From assembly GCF_021726515.1 (NCBI RefSeq), contig NZ_JAKKCJ010000008.1, positions 36,529 to 100,528 on the forward strand: a stretch of 64,000 nucleotides of DNA. Direction: 5' to 3'. The notes beneath the pieces are model-generated. The model was not told where the DNA came from and ran no database searches. It worked only from the letters and a program-made list of their open reading frames with translations. The position numbers and the translations under genes are program-made. The DNA is from Vibrio sp. CK2-1 (GTDB lineage Bacteria; Pseudomonadota; Gammaproteobacteria; Enterobacterales; Vibrionaceae). Every line of letters starts with the position of its first letter. Position 1 is the first letter of the stretch. Below are positions 39,750 to 52,703 of this stretch, in pieces.

Positions 39750-41600
39750 TTAGATCGACAATTTCTTGATATTACGCTTGCCGCCATACATCAGGTTAAC
39801 CACACAACGGGTGCCGATGATAGCCGTAAACATAGACGTTAAAATACCGATAGACAGAGTAACCGCAAAGCCTTTAATCGCACCTGTACCCACTGCAAAT
39901 AGAATAATTGCGGTGATAAGCGTGGTGATGTTGGCATCTGCAATGGTACTAAAGGCATTGGCATAACCTTGGTGAATCGCTTGTTGAGGACTACGCCCTT
40001 CTTTTAGCTCTTCACGTATCCGCTCAAAGATAAGAACGTTAGCATCCACTGCCATACCAACCGTTAATACGATACCGGCAATACCCGGTAGGGTCATTGT
40101 TGCCCCTGGGATCAACGACATAACACCAATAATTAACACTAGGTTAGCCATTAAGGCCATATTGGCAATAAAGCCAAATCGACGGTAATAGATCAGAGTA
40201 AATAGCATTACTGCCACCATACCCCAAACACAAGCTTGAATACCTTTATCAATGTTTTGCTGCCCCATTGATGGACCAATGGTGCGTTCTTCTACAATTG
40301 AAATAGGCGCAATCAAAGCACCAGCACGTAATAGTAGTGCCAAGTTATGTGCTTCTGCCGCTGAATCAATACCAGTAATACGGAAGCTACGACCTAGAGC
40401 CGATTGAATGGTTGCTTGGTTAATCACTTCTTCGTGTTTAGCCAATACCACTTTACCTTCTGGCGTACGTTTACCGCTGTCTTTATATTCGGTAAAGACT
40501 GTCGCCATTAACTTGCCAATATTTTTCTTCGAGAAGTCAGCCATTTTATTGCCGCCTTCGCTATCAAGAGAAATATTTACTTGAGGGCGACCATATTCAT
40601 CGGTACTAGAACTTGCATCCGTAATACTTGAACCACCAAGAATTACACGCTTTTTCAGTACTGCCGGACGGCCATCTTTATCAAATTTAACTTCACTTCC
40701 CGGTGGTACACGACCTGCGGCAGCGGCAGCTAAATCAGCTTTATCATCAACCTGACGGAATTCAAGCGTTGCTGTAGCACCAAGGATTTCTTTAGCACGC
40801 GCAGTGTCTTGAACACCTGGTAATTCAACTACGATGCGGCTTGCACCTTGACGTTGAACAAGTGGCTCTGCAACACCTAGTTCATTAACACGGTTACGTA
40901 AAATCGTAATATTTTGCTCAACCGCGTAGTTACGAATTTCAAGTAAGCGAGCTTCATTAAACTTGGCGATCAATGCGTTGTTTTTACCTTCAGTAAACAC
41001 CATATCGCGATGCTTATCGGAAAGAATGCTTTTCGCTTGTTCAAGTTGTTCTTCATTACGTAGAACTACTTCAACAGCGTCTTTACCTGAAGGTCGAATA
41101 GCACGGTAGCGAATACGTTCATCACGAAGATCACTACGGAAAGATTCTTCTTGTTGGCCAACGAGTTTTTCCATCGCAGCGTCCATATCCACTTCCATCA
41201 AGAAGTGAACACCACCACGTAAATCAAGGCCAAGCTTCATTGGGGTTGCACCGATTGAATCAAGCCAACTCGGTGTCGCAGGGGCAAGGTTTAAAGCAAC
41301 AATATAATCTTTACCCATTGATTGGTTGATTACATCGCGAGCACTGATTTGAGAATCAGTATCTTTAAAACGAATAAGAACAGAACCGTCTTCTAATGCA
41401 ACAGATTGGGTTTCAAGATCGTTTTCTTTTAATACGGTATTAATAGAATCCAGTGTAGACATGTCAACTGAGGCGCCGCGCGCCCCAGTGACTTGTACCG
41501 CAGGATCTTCACCGTAAATATTTGGAAGGGCATAGAGCGCGCTGATTAAGATGACAGTAGCCACCATCAGATACTTCCATAACGGGTAACGGTTTAGCAC
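39750..41600 (-). CDS. secD: protein translocase subunit SecD
   Basis: This 616-residue membrane protein has one N-terminal helix, a large periplasmic region (about 30-440) and five C-terminal helices. Family marks include [16 protein letters not shown] (near 119-134), [11 protein letters not shown] and [19 protein letters not shown] (near 515-535). It pairs with SecF. Confidence 0.98.
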   Translation of the reverse strand: MLNRYPLWKYLMVATVILISALYALPNIYGEDPAVQVTGARGASVDMSTLDSINTVLKENDLETQSVALEDGSVLIRFKDTDSQISARDVINQSMGKDYIVALNLAPATPSWLDSIGATPMKLGLDLRGGVHFLMEVDMDAAMEKLVGQQEESFRSDLRDERIRYRAIRPSGKDAVEVVLRNEEQLEQAKSILSDKHRDMVFTEGKNNALIAKFNEARLLEIRNYAVEQNITILRNRVNELGVAEPLVQRQGASRIVVELPGVQDTARAKEILGATATLEFRQVDDKADLAAAAAGRVPPGSEVKFDKDGRPAVLKKRVILGGSSITDASSSTDEYGRPQVNISLDSEGGNKMADFSKKNIGKLMATVFTEYKDSGKRTPEGKVVLAKHEEVINQATIQSALGRSFRITGIDSAAEAHNLALLLRAGALIAPISIVEERTIGPSMGQQNIDKGIQACVWGMVAVMLFTLIYYRRFGFIANMALMANLVLIIGVMSLIPGATMTLPGIAGIVLTVGMAVDANVLIFERIREELKEGRSPQQAIHQGYANAFSTIADANITTLITAIILFAVGTGAIKGFAVTLSIGILTSMFTAIIGTRCVVNLMYGGKRNIKKLSI

Positions 41601-41639
41601 AGCGGGTATCCTTTAGCTTTTATAGCTAACTAACTATAA

Positions 41640-41972
41640 TTAAAGAGATTTAAGTGTACCCTTAGGTAGCACAGCCGTAACGAAATCTTTCTTGATTGTT
41701 ACTTCATTGTTTTCATTTAAAGCTAGTAGGATGTAGTCGTTATCGTCAGAAATCTTAACGATTTTACCTACAAGGCCACCACCAGTAATCACTTCATCAC
41801 CTTTTGACATCGCAGCCATTAGGTTTTTATGCTCTTTTACTCGTTTTGCTTGAGGGCGGTAGATCATGAAATAGAAGATCAACGCAAACATACCAAGCAT
41901 GATGAACATTTCCATACCACCGCCAGCTGGGCCAGCACTTGCAGCGTGTGCTTCTGAAATAAATAAGCTCAT
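41640..41972 (-). CDS. yajC: preprotein translocase subunit YajC
   Basis: This 110-residue protein has a single N-terminal membrane helix (about 19-39, MEMFIMLGMFALIFYFMIY) followed by RPQAKRVKEH and a cytoplasmic domain with GDEVITGGGLVGKI. It associates with SecDF and YidC. The gene is between tgt and secD, the usual order. Confidence 0.97.
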   Translation of the reverse strand: MSLFISEAHAASAGPAGGGMEMFIMLGMFALIFYFMIYRPQAKRVKEHKNLMAAMSKGDEVITGGGLVGKIVKISDDNDYILLALNENNEVTIKKDFVTAVLPKGTLKSL

Positions 41973-42074
41973 TAAAACATTTCCTTTTTCTGATTTTGAT
42001 AATTTGTTTTTAGATTGGGGTGCTCTCTACTTTTTTCAAGGCAAAGAGCAGCTTAACCCATTTAAAATACGATG

Positions 42075-43313
<1,239 letters not shown>

Positions 43314-43320
<7 letters not shown>

Positions 43321-44366
43321 TCTCGCTTTGTAACAAACATCGCATCGCCATAACTGAAGAAGCGATATTCTTTATTTACAGCATGTTGATAAGCGTTCAT
43401 CACATGCTCATAGCCAGCAAAAGCGCTCACTAACATAATTAGGGTCGACTCAGGCAAATGGAAATTAGTGATCAGTACATCGACTAATTGATATTCATAA
43501 CCTGGGTAGATGAAAATTTCTGTATCACCAAAAAATGGTACAAGCTCGGTGCCTTTTTGCTTGGCATCTTGCGCGGCACTTTCTAACGAACGAACGGATG
43601 TGGTACCCACGGCAACAATTCGCCCACCACGAGCTTTGGTTGCGTTAATGGCATCAACCACATCTTGTGGCACTTCCACATATTCAGAATGCATGTGGTG
43701 ATCGTTAATATCATCGACACGAACTGGCTGAAAAGTCCCCGCGCCAACATGCAAAGTCACATACGCAAACTCGGCACCTTTGGCTTTAATTTTCTCTAAA
43801 AGTTCATTATCAAAATGCAATCCAGCAGTTGGCGCAGCAACCGCACCTGGCTTTTGATTATAGACGGTCTGATAACGCTCTTTATCGGTATCTTCATCTG
43901 GGCGATCAATATAAGGCGGAAGTGGCATGTGGCCGATTTCATTCAGAATATCGAACACGCCTTTTTCATGCTCAAAATGAATCTCAAATAACGCATCATG
44001 ACGTGCAACCATAGTGGCTTGATATTCGTCATTTTCACCTAAAAATAGTGCATTGCCTGGCTTAGGCGATTTTGACGCACGCACATGAGCAAGAATCGAA
44101 TGTTCATCCAATACACGCTCGACTAATACTTCAATTTTACCGCCTGACTCTTTACGTCCAAACACACGAGCAGGAATAACGCGAGTATTATTGAATACCA
44201 CTAAGTCACCCGGCTGAACGAGATCCAACACATCGGTAAACTTCCCATCCGTTAGATCACCACTATTGCCATCTAACTGTAATAGTCGACTTGCAGTGCG
44301 CTGTGGTTGAGGGTAACGAGCGATCAGCTCATCGGGTAGTTCGAAGTCAAAATCAGATACTTGCAT
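43314..44366 (-). CDS. queA: S-adenosylmethionine:tRNA ribosyltransferase-isomerase
   Basis: This 350-residue enzyme transfers ribose from SAM to preQ1-tRNA to make epoxyqueuosine. It begins [21 protein letters not shown] and contains [16 protein letters not shown] (near 55-70), AAPTAGLHF (near 180) and [13 protein letters not shown]. The C terminus of the gene overlaps the start of the heptamer-phased repeat at 43314. It precedes tgt, its pathway partner. Confidence 0.98.
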
Positions 44367-44459
44367 GAAGGGTCACTTTTTTAAGGCTAAACAATTATTC
44401 AATTTGGATATTAGCGGTGTAAAAATCTGGCGCTAGTATAAGGACTGATGGGCTTTGAA

Positions 44460-45365
44460 TCAAAGTAAACCTTCTACTACATTAGCTAATGTTTCAAAGG
44501 TCGCCGTACGATTCGAGCTTGGTCGCCAAATCAAACCAATTTGACGGTGAGCACTTTTCCCCGGCGGCTCAATCACAACAATGTTTTGGTTATCCACTAA
44601 ACCGTGGTCAATCGCCATTTGAGGAATAAAAGTCGTGCCTAACCCATTAGCGACCATTTGCACTAAGGTATGCAAACTGGTGGCGGAGAATGGATTAATT
44701 TTTTCTTTCTTAGTTAATTTACATGCCGACACCGCGTGCTCGGTTAAGCAGTGCTCATTTTCAAGCAAGAACACCGATTCATCCGGCAGGTCATCATAAC
44801 GCAGGGGAATACGGAGCGAACCAACTTGCTCTCGGCTGATGATCATACGAAATGGATCTTGGCCAACAATTCGACATTCCATTCCGTCAATTTCTACCGG
44901 CATCGCCAAGATCAACACATCCAAATCACCATTACGCAAAGCTTTTAATAAATTGGTCGTGGTATCTTCACGCAACAATAAAGTCAGTTGCGGAAAGCGT
45001 TGATTCACTTCTTGTACCAAATCACCCAGTAAAAACGGCGCAATGGTAGGAATACAGCCAACTCTTAATTGGCCTTGCATAGTATTGCCCTGACACAACG
45101 AGCCTAATTCAAGGAGATCTTGGCTTTTGGCTAAAAGTTCCCGTCCTTGCTTCACCACTTGCTTACCTGCCAAAGTAAAAACCAGCGGGCTCTTTTTGTC
45201 TTTTTTTTCGTAAAGTGGGCAACCAATTAAGGACTCTAAATTTTGAATACCTTTACTCAAGGTCGATTGGCTAACAAAACAGCGCTCTGCTGCCTCGCTA
45301 AAGTGACGCGTTTCATAAAGCGTCACGAGATAATGTAGCTGTTTTAAACTTGGCCATTTAGTCAT
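44460..45365 (-). CDS. oxyR: hydrogen peroxide-sensing regulator OxyR
   Basis: This 301-residue LysR-family regulator is activated by an intramolecular disulfide in response to peroxide. The redox cysteines are in ENEHCLTEHAVSACKLT, spaced nine residues apart (near 199 and 208), the OxyR hallmark. The N-terminal winged helix is present. It is divergent from a 2-Cys peroxiredoxin gene, its likely target. Confidence 0.93.
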   Translation of the reverse strand: MTKWPSLKQLHYLVTLYETRHFSEAAERCFVSQSTLSKGIQNLESLIGCPLYEKKDKKSPLVFTLAGKQVVKQGRELLAKSQDLLELGSLCQGNTMQGQLRVGCIPTIAPFLLGDLVQEVNQRFPQLTLLLREDTTTNLLKALRNGDLDVLILAMPVEIDGMECRIVGQDPFRMIISREQVGSLRIPLRYDDLPDESVFLLENEHCLTEHAVSACKLTKKEKINPFSATSLHTLVQMVANGLGTTFIPQMAIDHGLVDNQNIVVIEPPGKSAHRQIGLIWRPSSNRTATFETLANVVEGLL

Positions 45366-45566
45366 ATTAAATTTCGATGAAGTAGTGGTGAAATCATGCT
45401 GTGATCACAAATTAGAGATAATCGCTTTTTTCGATGAAGTTAATCGGTTTATTTCGCTTTTTTTCATACTACAACTTGTACTATAGTTTGTCGCGTTGAA
45501 ACAAAACTCAGACACAGAAGTTTGAGTGTTGATTTTTATATCAAAGAAAAATTTAGGAGCAATAAA

Positions 45567-46178
45567 ATGGTACTAGTAGGTCGTCAAGCCCCAGATTTCA
45601 CAGCAGCAGCAGTTCTAGGTAACGGTGAAATTGTTGATTCATTCAACTTTACAGAATTCACTAAAGGCAAGAAAGCCGTTGTTTTCTTCTACCCTCTAGA
45701 CTTCACATTCGTTTGCCCATCAGAGCTAATCGCTTTCGACAAGCGTTTCGAAGATTTCCAAGCTAAAGGCGTTGAAGTAATCGGTGTTTCTATCGATTCA
45801 CAATTCTCACACAACGCATGGCGTAACACTGCTATCGCTGACGGCGGTATCGGTCAAGTTAAATACCCTCTAGTTGCTGACGTTAAACACGAAATCGTTA
45901 AAGCATACGATGTTGAGCACCCAGAAGCAGGCGTTGCTTTCCGTGGTTCTTTCCTAATCGACGAAGACGGTCTTGTACGTCACCAAGTGGTTAACGATCT
46001 TCCACTAGGTCGTAACATTGATGAAATGCTACGTATGGTTGACGCACTAAACTTCCACCAAAAACACGGTGAAGTTTGCCCAGCACAGTGGGAAGAAGGT
46101 AAAGCAGGTATGGACGCATCTCCAAAAGGTGTTGCTTCATTCCTATCTGAGCACTCAGATGACCTAGGCAAAAAATAA
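45567..46178 (+). CDS. prxA: 2-Cys peroxiredoxin, AhpC/Prx1-type
   Basis: This 203-residue thiol peroxidase reduces hydrogen peroxide and organic peroxides. The peroxidatic Cys lies in FTFVCPSELIAF (near residue 51) and the resolving Cys in HGEVCPAQW (near 172). The ATG at 45567 is used because AGGAG lies eight bases upstream, and the frame extension before it is non-homologous. Codon use is notably biased, suggesting high expression. It is divergent from oxyR. The electron donor is not encoded nearby; the gene name is by analogy to Vibrio usage. Confidence 0.93.
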   Translation: MVLVGRQAPDFTAAAVLGNGEIVDSFNFTEFTKGKKAVVFFYPLDFTFVCPSELIAFDKRFEDFQAKGVEVIGVSIDSQFSHNAWRNTAIADGGIGQVKYPLVADVKHEIVKAYDVEHPEAGVAFRGSFLIDEDGLVRHQVVNDLPLGRNIDEMLRMVDALNFHQKHGEVCPAQWEEGKAGMDASPKGVASFLSEHSDDLGKK

Positions 46179-46198
46179 TTTAGCCTAAACGGTTTATT

Positions 46199-46228
46199 GA
46201 GCCCCGCCATTGTGCGGGGCTTTTTTTG
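46199..46228 (+). terminator. intrinsic terminator of the peroxiredoxin gene
   Basis: GAGCCCCGC and GCGGGGCTTTTTTT form a strong GC stem with a seven-T tail, 20 bp after the stop codon. Confidence 0.94.
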
Positions 46229-46267
46229 TTTTACAATACACCATCACTTTTTAGCTTAGAGCCTATC

Positions 46268-47011
46268 ATGACCATTGAATTAGAAGTCTGTATTGATAAT
46301 TTAGAATCCCTACACCTTGCGATTGAAGGTGGTGCGACTCGTATTGAACTATGCTCATCGCTTGCGTTAGGTGGCTTAACCCCTAGCTATGGTTTTATGA
46401 AAAAAGCCGCTCAATACTCAAGTGTTCCGGTTTACGCCATGATTCGCCCTCGCCAAGGTGACTTTCTGTATAGCGAGCAAGATGTTGAATCGATGCTAGA
46501 AGATGTGCTTTGCGCCAAACAAGCGGGCTTGCAAGGCATTGTGATTGGTGCTCTTACCGCAGAAGGTGATGTGGATAAAGCAACATGTCAGCGTCTTATC
46601 GAAGCCGCTTCAGGTATGCGCGTGACTTTTCATCGAGCAATTGATCAATGTCGAGATCCTAAACAAGCACTAGAAGATATCGCTGAACTAGGCTGTGAAC
46701 GCATATTAACGTCAGGGTTAGCGAGTACCGCAGAACAAGGCATTAACGTTATCGCGGAAATGGTTAAACAAGCTCAAGGGCGATTTTCGATTATGGCTGG
46801 CGCAGGTGTTAACATTGATAATGCAGCGCAAATAATCAAGCAAACTGGTATTCACGAGATTCACCTTTCAGGAAAAACTACTCGCCCTAGTTACATGAAA
46901 CTGCACGCTGATAGCGCAAAAATGGGTTCAGATTCAGTCGATGATTTTGCAATTCCGGTAACCAGTAAACAAACCATTCAATCGGTGAAGCAAGCCATCC
47001 AGTGCTTTTGA
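46268..47011 (+). CDS. cutC: copper homeostasis protein CutC
   Basis: This 247-residue TIM-barrel protein has the CutC signature ([28 protein letters not shown] at the start, and [14 protein letters not shown]). I use the ATG at 46268 rather than the upstream in-frame extension, which overlaps the peroxiredoxin terminator. The true biochemical role of CutC in bacteria is unclear; copper handling is the traditional annotation. It is convergent with phoU. Confidence 0.88.
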   Translation: MTIELEVCIDNLESLHLAIEGGATRIELCSSLALGGLTPSYGFMKKAAQYSSVPVYAMIRPRQGDFLYSEQDVESMLEDVLCAKQAGLQGIVIGALTAEGDVDKATCQRLIEAASGMRVTFHRAIDQCRDPKQALEDIAELGCERILTSGLASTAEQGINVIAEMVKQAQGRFSIMAGAGVNIDNAAQIIKQTGIHEIHLSGKTTRPSYMKLHADSAKMGSDSVDDFAIPVTSKQTIQSVKQAIQCF

Positions 47012-47053
47012 AAAGTAGGCGTTTAAAAAACTGGCATTTAATAGCAATCGAAT

Positions 47054-47085
47054 AAAAATGGCGACCTCAATTAGTCGCCATTTTT
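47054..47085. terminator. bidirectional terminator between cutC and phoU
   Basis: AAAAATGGCGAC and GTCGCCATTTTT form a perfect 12-bp stem with A/T flanks on both sides, between convergent cutC and phoU. Confidence 0.9.
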
Positions 47086-47109
47086 ACAATGAAAAGCTAG
47101 TCATTTATC

Positions 47110-47802
47110 TTAAATTAAAGATTCTAAATAATCCTTATCATGACGAACATCTTTACCTTGTACGAAGTAAATGATGTATTCACAGATATTCTGGCAGCGA
47201 TCACCGACTCTTTCTATCGATTGAGCGCAGGCAACTATCTGCATCACTTTGGGTACTGAACTAGGATCTTGCATCATAAAATTGATCATCTGCTGCTGAA
47301 CTTTTTTATGCTCCGAATCCAGCTCATCATCCATCCGATATACCGCTGCTGCAGCTTGTACATCCATGCGAGCAAAAGCATCTAACACTTGATGTAACAT
47401 GTTGACGGCCATGCGCCCAAACGCTTCAACTGAAACAATCAAGGTTTCTTGTTTCGGGGCAAATGCTTCTTGTGCGACATAACTCAGCTTAGTCGCGACA
47501 TCACCAATTCGTTCCAGATCTGAAATGGTTTTAATGATCGCCATCACCAAACGTAGATCTTTTGCGGTTGGCTGCCTTTTAGCAATAATGCGCGTGCAAG
47601 CTTCATCAATCGCCACTTCCATTTGGTTCACTTTGTCATCATTACGCTTAACCTTAGTGGCTAATTGAGAATCGTGTTTATACAGCGCGTGTAATGCCAG
47701 AGAAAGCTGCTCTTCAACCAAGCCGCCCATCGCCAATACGTGAGTACGAATAGACTCAAGCTCGACATTAAACTGCCCTGAAATATGACGACCAAGTTGC
47801 AT
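47110..47802 (-). CDS. phoU: phosphate signalling regulator PhoU
   Basis: This 230-residue all-helical protein with two PhoU repeats bridges the Pst transporter and PhoR, repressing the Pho regulon when phosphate is abundant. Conserved segments include ERIGDVATKLSYVA (near 95) and SIERVGDRCQNICEYIIYF (near 195-213), each with the metal-binding E..D pattern. It is the last gene of the pstCAB-phoU operon. Confidence 0.97.
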   Translation of the reverse strand: MQLGRHISGQFNVELESIRTHVLAMGGLVEEQLSLALHALYKHDSQLATKVKRNDDKVNQMEVAIDEACTRIIAKRQPTAKDLRLVMAIIKTISDLERIGDVATKLSYVAQEAFAPKQETLIVSVEAFGRMAVNMLHQVLDAFARMDVQAAAAVYRMDDELDSEHKKVQQQMINFMMQDPSSVPKVMQIVACAQSIERVGDRCQNICEYIIYFVQGKDVRHDKDYLESLI

Positions 47803-47848
47803 GCTATTTTAAATCCTTATTTACCATTACTTATTTACTGACAATAGA

Positions 47849-48667
47849 TTAACCGTATCGTCCCGTAATGTAATCTTCGGTTTTCTTCATTTTTGGCGAA
47901 GTGAAAATTGAATCGGTATCACTATATTCCACCAGCTGCCCCATGTGCACAAAAGCCGTGTGATCACTTACTCGTGCGGCTTGTTGCATATTATGCGTAA
48001 CAATCACCACTGTGTATTTGGTTTTTAATTCCGAGATCAACTCTTCAATCGTCAACGTAGAAATCGGATCCAAAGCGGATGTCGGCTCATCGAGTAATAA
48101 GACTTCAGGCTCAATGGCGATAGCGCGAGCAATCACTAAACGTTGCTGCTGGCCTCCAGACAATCCAAAAGCATTTTCATGTAGGCGATCTTTCACTTCA
48201 GTCCACAAGGCTGCCGCGCGTAATGAACGCTCAACCGCATCATCTAAAGAGCGAGAATCTTTGATCCCTTGCAAACGTAACCCATATACCACATTTTCAT
48301 AAATTGATTTAGGGAAAGGGTTAGGACGTTGGAATACCATACCCACTCGTCGACGCAAGCTCGCGACATCAACATTAGGGTGATAAATATTATTACCGTT
48401 TAAAAGAACCTCGCCTTCTACTCGGCAACCATCTACTAAATCATTCATGCGGTTGATACAGCGCAACAAAGTCGATTTACCACAGCCAGAAGGTCCGATA
48501 AAAGCGGTCACTTGGCCTTTAGGAATACGCATACTAATATCTTTCAAGGCTTGAGCTTTATGGTAAAACAAGTTCAAACCATCGATAGAAATCGCCGTTT
48601 GTTTTTCGGTTAGGTTATGAACATCTAAAGGTTCAGGATGCCCAAGCGCCGAATGAATCGAAAGCAT
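47849..48667 (-). CDS. pstB: phosphate ABC transporter ATP-binding protein PstB
   Basis: This 272-residue ABC ATPase energises high-affinity phosphate import. Walker A is [12 protein letters not shown] near residues 57-68, the signature is [14 protein letters not shown] and Walker B is [13 protein letters not shown]. The segment [17 protein letters not shown] is PstB-specific. It begins one base after the pstA stop, so translation is likely coupled. Confidence 0.98.
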   Translation of the reverse strand: MLSIHSALGHPEPLDVHNLTEKQTAISIDGLNLFYHKAQALKDISMRIPKGQVTAFIGPSGCGKSTLLRCINRMNDLVDGCRVEGEVLLNGNNIYHPNVDVASLRRRVGMVFQRPNPFPKSIYENVVYGLRLQGIKDSRSLDDAVERSLRAAALWTEVKDRLHENAFGLSGGQQQRLVIARAIAIEPEVLLLDEPTSALDPISTLTIEELISELKTKYTVVIVTHNMQQAARVSDHTAFVHMGQLVEYSDTDSIFTSPKMKKTEDYITGRYG

Positions 48668-48668
48668 A

Positions 48669-50330
48669 TTAATCGTTTCCTAATATCTTAAACTTTTCGC
48701 GTAAATTATTGCGGATCATGATCGCAGTAATATTGAGACCAACGACGACCGTGATCAATAAAAATGACGTCGCAAATACCAATGGCCTTGCCGCTTCAAT
48801 ATTCGGCGTTTGGAAACCCACATCATAAACGTGAAAACCAAGATGCATAAATTTTCTTTCTAAGTGTAGGTATGGGAAATTACCATCAACCGGCAAATTA
48901 GAAGCCAATTTCACTACCCCCACCAGCATCAAAGGGGCTACTTCACCTGCCGCCCTTGCAACCGCAAGAATTAAACCCGTCATGATCGCAGGACTCACCA
49001 TAGGCAACACGGTTCTCCATAACGTTTCGAACTTAGTTGCTCCTAGAGCATAAGAACCGTGTCGAACCGAGTTTGGCACCCGAGCCAACCCTTCTTCTGT
49101 AGCAACAATCACCACTGGTAGAGTTAATATTGCTAACGTCATCGCAGACCATAGCAAACCGGGAGTACCAAACGTCGGCGTAGGTAAGGTATCAGAGTAG
49201 AACAACTCATCAATTGAACTACCTATGGTGTAGACAAAGAAACCTAGACCAAACACGCCATAGACTATCGATGGCACGCCGGCGAGATTAACCACTGAGA
49301 TTCGAATCAGTCGTGTAAGCATGGTATTTCTGGCGTACTCATGCAGATAAATTGCAGCAATCACACCAAGCGGCATAACGACCACTGACATGATAATAAC
49401 TAATAACACGGTACCGAAAATAGCCGGAAAGACGCCACCCTCTGAATTCGACTCTCTTGGGTTATCGAGTAAAAACTTTCCAACTTGTTTAGCCCAATGA
49501 TGAGCCTTTTCTCCCCAACTCATTGCATTGGGATACCAAACATCCAATATTGAATCTAAAGGTAAGGAAACAATCTCACCTTTCATATCTTTCACTAGCA
49601 CTCGTGCTGATGATAGTTGTTCTTGCAATGCTAAAATCTTACTTTCAGCCAGAGTAAACTTAGACTCTAACGCATCTTGACGTTGATATAAGGTTTTGAG
49701 GTAGGCGGCTGTCGCTTGGCCTTCCTGCTGCTTTAATCGCTTCTCAATACGTAACTTATTAAGTTGTTGAGTAACGACTTGCAGTTCATTTTGTAAAATA
49801 TCATCAATCTGATCCCGAACCGCATCCGCACTTTGTATCGCAATCGCAATGCGCTTAGGTAGTGAGTTTTTATAAACTTGGCCTTCGCTTTCAAATGATA
49901 CCGGTTGACCAAAAAAGTCCCCTGAACGCGTACGCTCAAAAACAGCAAGATCTTGAGGCGTATCTTGATGATGTAAATCTATTGATAATACCGAAATAAA
50001 ATCTCGCGGATAAATATCACGGTTAGCCACTTTGATAGATAATCGCTGCGCTTGCCCAGATTGCAATACAGACTCTGGCCACTGTCTATCTTGATTTGAT
50101 AGCTGATCAAGAGAAACATAATTTTGCTGATAGTTCTGACCTATCAAGCGCTGCCCATTCTCATCCTGCCATTGATATAAAGGCGCTGGCCAAAAGTACA
50201 CTAGCCCTTTCCAACCAATTAATAGCAGTAAGCCTAATACTGAAATAAGGCTAATACTCACAGCGCCAGCCGTCAGCCATATCCAAGGATTACCAGATTT
50301 AATCCAAGTAAATTGATAACGGCTTAACAT
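48669..50330 (-). CDS. pstA: phosphate ABC transporter permease PstA (extended)
   Basis: This 553-residue protein is nearly twice the length of E. coli PstA (about 296). The C-terminal half (about 300-553) is a standard permease with its EAA-type loop [16 protein letters not shown]. The N-terminal half has one membrane helix (about 20-40) followed by a predicted extracytoplasmic region containing a coiled coil near residues 170-250. Long PstA proteins are, as I recall, usual in Vibrio. What the extra region does is not known to me. GAGG before the start supports the first ATG. Confidence 0.93.
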   Translation of the reverse strand: MLSRYQFTWIKSGNPWIWLTAGAVSISLISVLGLLLLIGWKGLVYFWPAPLYQWQDENGQRLIGQNYQQNYVSLDQLSNQDRQWPESVLQSGQAQRLSIKVANRDIYPRDFISVLSIDLHHQDTPQDLAVFERTRSGDFFGQPVSFESEGQVYKNSLPKRIAIAIQSADAVRDQIDDILQNELQVVTQQLNKLRIEKRLKQQEGQATAAYLKTLYQRQDALESKFTLAESKILALQEQLSSARVLVKDMKGEIVSLPLDSILDVWYPNAMSWGEKAHHWAKQVGKFLLDNPRESNSEGGVFPAIFGTVLLVIIMSVVVMPLGVIAAIYLHEYARNTMLTRLIRISVVNLAGVPSIVYGVFGLGFFVYTIGSSIDELFYSDTLPTPTFGTPGLLWSAMTLAILTLPVVIVATEEGLARVPNSVRHGSYALGATKFETLWRTVLPMVSPAIMTGLILAVARAAGEVAPLMLVGVVKLASNLPVDGNFPYLHLERKFMHLGFHVYDVGFQTPNIEAARPLVFATSFLLITVVVGLNITAIMIRNNLREKFKILGND

Positions 50331-50387
50331 TGCAGACCTCGTACTCCCAATATCACTCCAAATATCAAGCCACCTTTTGTCATTGAA

Positions 50388-52679
50388 CTATAAAGCACTG
50401 TACTTATCCCTTAAACGTTGGCGGATTAGCTCTGCTATCGAGTTGACGACAAAGGTAAAAATAAACAATAAGAAAGCCGACAAAAACAATAATCGGAAAT
50501 GAGAGCTGCCGACTTCCGATTCCGGCATTTCAATCGCAATATTGGCCGACAAGGTTCGCATGCCTTCAAAAATATTCCAATCCATCACAGGAGTATTACC
50601 GGTTGCCATCAGTACAATCATGGTTTCACCAACCGCGCGCCCTAGTCCCATCATCACCGCTGAGAATATCCCGGGAGATGCAGTGACTAAAACTACGGTA
50701 ATTAAACATTGCCACGGGGTCGCACCAAGCGCACTAGCACCATCGGATAAGTGTTTTGGTACTGAGAATATGGCATCTTCCGCAATGGTAAAAATGGTTG
50801 GGATCACCGCAAAGCCCATTGCAAAGCCCACAATTAATGCATTTCTTTGATCGAAGTCGATGCCCATATTGGCCATAAATAATCGAACATCACCGCCAAA
50901 CAACCAATGTTCGAAATAATGGCCATAGCTGAATACCAACCAAGCAAAACCGATCACCACAGGTACTAGAAATAACGCTATCCAACCTTGATATTCACCT
51001 AGCCCAGTAGATTTTCGAACCGCTTGCCACAACAGCGCTGCGAGCAGAATCACCACAGGTAACAACACGATAAACAAGACGGTATTGAGTAAATTTAACT
51101 CAACGATTGGAGCTAACCATAATCCCGCCAGAAAACCAATAATCACCGTCGGCAGAGCTTCCATTAACTCAATCGTCGGTTTTACGTAACGGCGCATTCT
51201 TGGCGTCATAAAGTAAGCCGTATAAACCGCGCCACAAATAGAAATTGGCACAGCAAAGATCATGGCAAATAACGCTGATTTTAAAGTGCCAAAAGCGATA
51301 GGAACTAAGCTAAATTTCGCTTCAAAATCATTACTGGCAGCCGTAGATTGCCAAATAAACTCAGGTTCAGGGTACCCCTCATACCATACTTTTTTCCATA
51401 AAGAGGTAAAGGAAATATCAGGGTGAGGATTATCAATCTTAAATAGCGATAGTTTGTCTTGAAAGGCGGTAATTAAAAACTGCTCATTGGATGAGGTCGC
51501 CGCAGCTAGAGGCAATGTTTGAGCAATTTTTTTCGAGAAAACTTTATCATCTGAAGTAGTGTAGAAATTATTAACTCGGCCAGCATCATCAAATAAGAAG
51601 AAACCTTTACGATAAAAGTCCGGCAACACAAAAGCGGTTTCAGCCTTATTGCCTGAATCAAAATCACGAATTTGAGTAAACTGGCGCTTACCCTCTTTTA
51701 GCACATCAAACCATTGCGAAACCTTACCATCCGATTGAGTAACTAAAACGGAATAAGCTCCGGAAAGTAAATCGAGCTTAACGCCTTGTACCGATGGCGA
51801 CTTTTCTTTTTGAGAATCCTGATTAATAGGTGTACTCACTAAAGCGACACTTTCTCGTAATAGGAAACCTGCATCATTACGCTTTAAAACGCTGATCGAA
51901 TCAGGATATAGCACATATAAGGTTTGCCCATCTGGCGTGAGTACAAAATCTCTCACCTTGGGAGATAACTTGGGTAGGTTAAGTGGAGAACTTTGCCAAT
52001 GTGATTCCGTATCGCCAAATTGTGAAGTATTTTGATAACCAGTAGCGCGCCACTCACCATTTTGGTTAATACCAATAAAGGTCGCCTGATCCGCCTGTAT
52101 AGAAAAATCAAACTGACGAATTGCGACCCCATCACTATCAAGGGAGACCGGGTTATCGGCAAAAGCACTAAAGCTTGGAGAAGACTGACGACCACCAGCG
52201 GTAAACACAGTCGAAAACTTAGGTCGAACCGCATGGATTCCTCCTTGGTTATCAGCATAAGCATACCAACGAGAACTGGTTTCCGCCGCCTTAAAGGCCA
52301 CTGGCTGTTCAACAATTTGGCTCACCAATAACGGCTCGACCTTTTGACTAGTGTTAACCGAGGAATTTAAAGATTGGTTGAGCGAAGAGAAAATCAACTT
52401 TCCATCGTCAGTAAAGCGGAAAGCCGTACTACCGTCATCATCAATACCAACGGCAAAGGTTTTATTTATAGTTTGATTAGCCGTAAGTAAGTATTCACTT
52501 TTTAGCTTTATACCTGCAGGAGAAAATATAGGCGCAATGACTACAATCAAATAGAAAATCAGTAATACTAAAGCGATAAGAACACTAATACCTCCCAGTT
52601 TAATCACCGAGCTTGCAAAGCGATCTGTCAGCCATCGCCTTTTATCTCGTTTTTGAAAGAAAGTATCGACTTGAGCCAT
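50388..52679 (-). CDS. pstC: phosphate ABC transporter permease PstC (extended)
   Basis: This 763-residue protein is far longer than E. coli PstC (about 319). It has one membrane helix (about 27-50), a large region of about 400 residues with beta-propeller-like repeats (FVLTPDGQTLYVLYPDS, FVLPDFYRKGFFLFDDAGRVN), and a C-terminal permease (about 465-763) with DGASALGATPWQCL as the EAA-type loop. It heads the pstC-pstA-pstB-phoU operon, with Pho box-like repeats upstream. The extracytoplasmic domain may help PstS docking; that is a guess. Confidence 0.92.
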   Translation of the reverse strand: MAQVDTFFQKRDKRRWLTDRFASSVIKLGGISVLIALVLLIFYLIVVIAPIFSPAGIKLKSEYLLTANQTINKTFAVGIDDDGSTAFRFTDDGKLIFSSLNQSLNSSVNTSQKVEPLLVSQIVEQPVAFKAAETSSRWYAYADNQGGIHAVRPKFSTVFTAGGRQSSPSFSAFADNPVSLDSDGVAIRQFDFSIQADQATFIGINQNGEWRATGYQNTSQFGDTESHWQSSPLNLPKLSPKVRDFVLTPDGQTLYVLYPDSISVLKRNDAGFLLRESVALVSTPINQDSQKEKSPSVQGVKLDLLSGAYSVLVTQSDGKVSQWFDVLKEGKRQFTQIRDFDSGNKAETAFVLPDFYRKGFFLFDDAGRVNNFYTTSDDKVFSKKIAQTLPLAAATSSNEQFLITAFQDKLSLFKIDNPHPDISFTSLWKKVWYEGYPEPEFIWQSTAASNDFEAKFSLVPIAFGTLKSALFAMIFAVPISICGAVYTAYFMTPRMRRYVKPTIELMEALPTVIIGFLAGLWLAPIVELNLLNTVLFIVLLPVVILLAALLWQAVRKSTGLGEYQGWIALFLVPVVIGFAWLVFSYGHYFEHWLFGGDVRLFMANMGIDFDQRNALIVGFAMGFAVIPTIFTIAEDAIFSVPKHLSDGASALGATPWQCLITVVLVTASPGIFSAVMMGLGRAVGETMIVLMATGNTPVMDWNIFEGMRTLSANIAIEMPESEVGSSHFRLLFLSAFLLFIFTFVVNSIAELIRQRLRDKYSAL

Positions 52680-52703
52680 GTTCCACAGTACCTTTTTTGA
52701 TTG

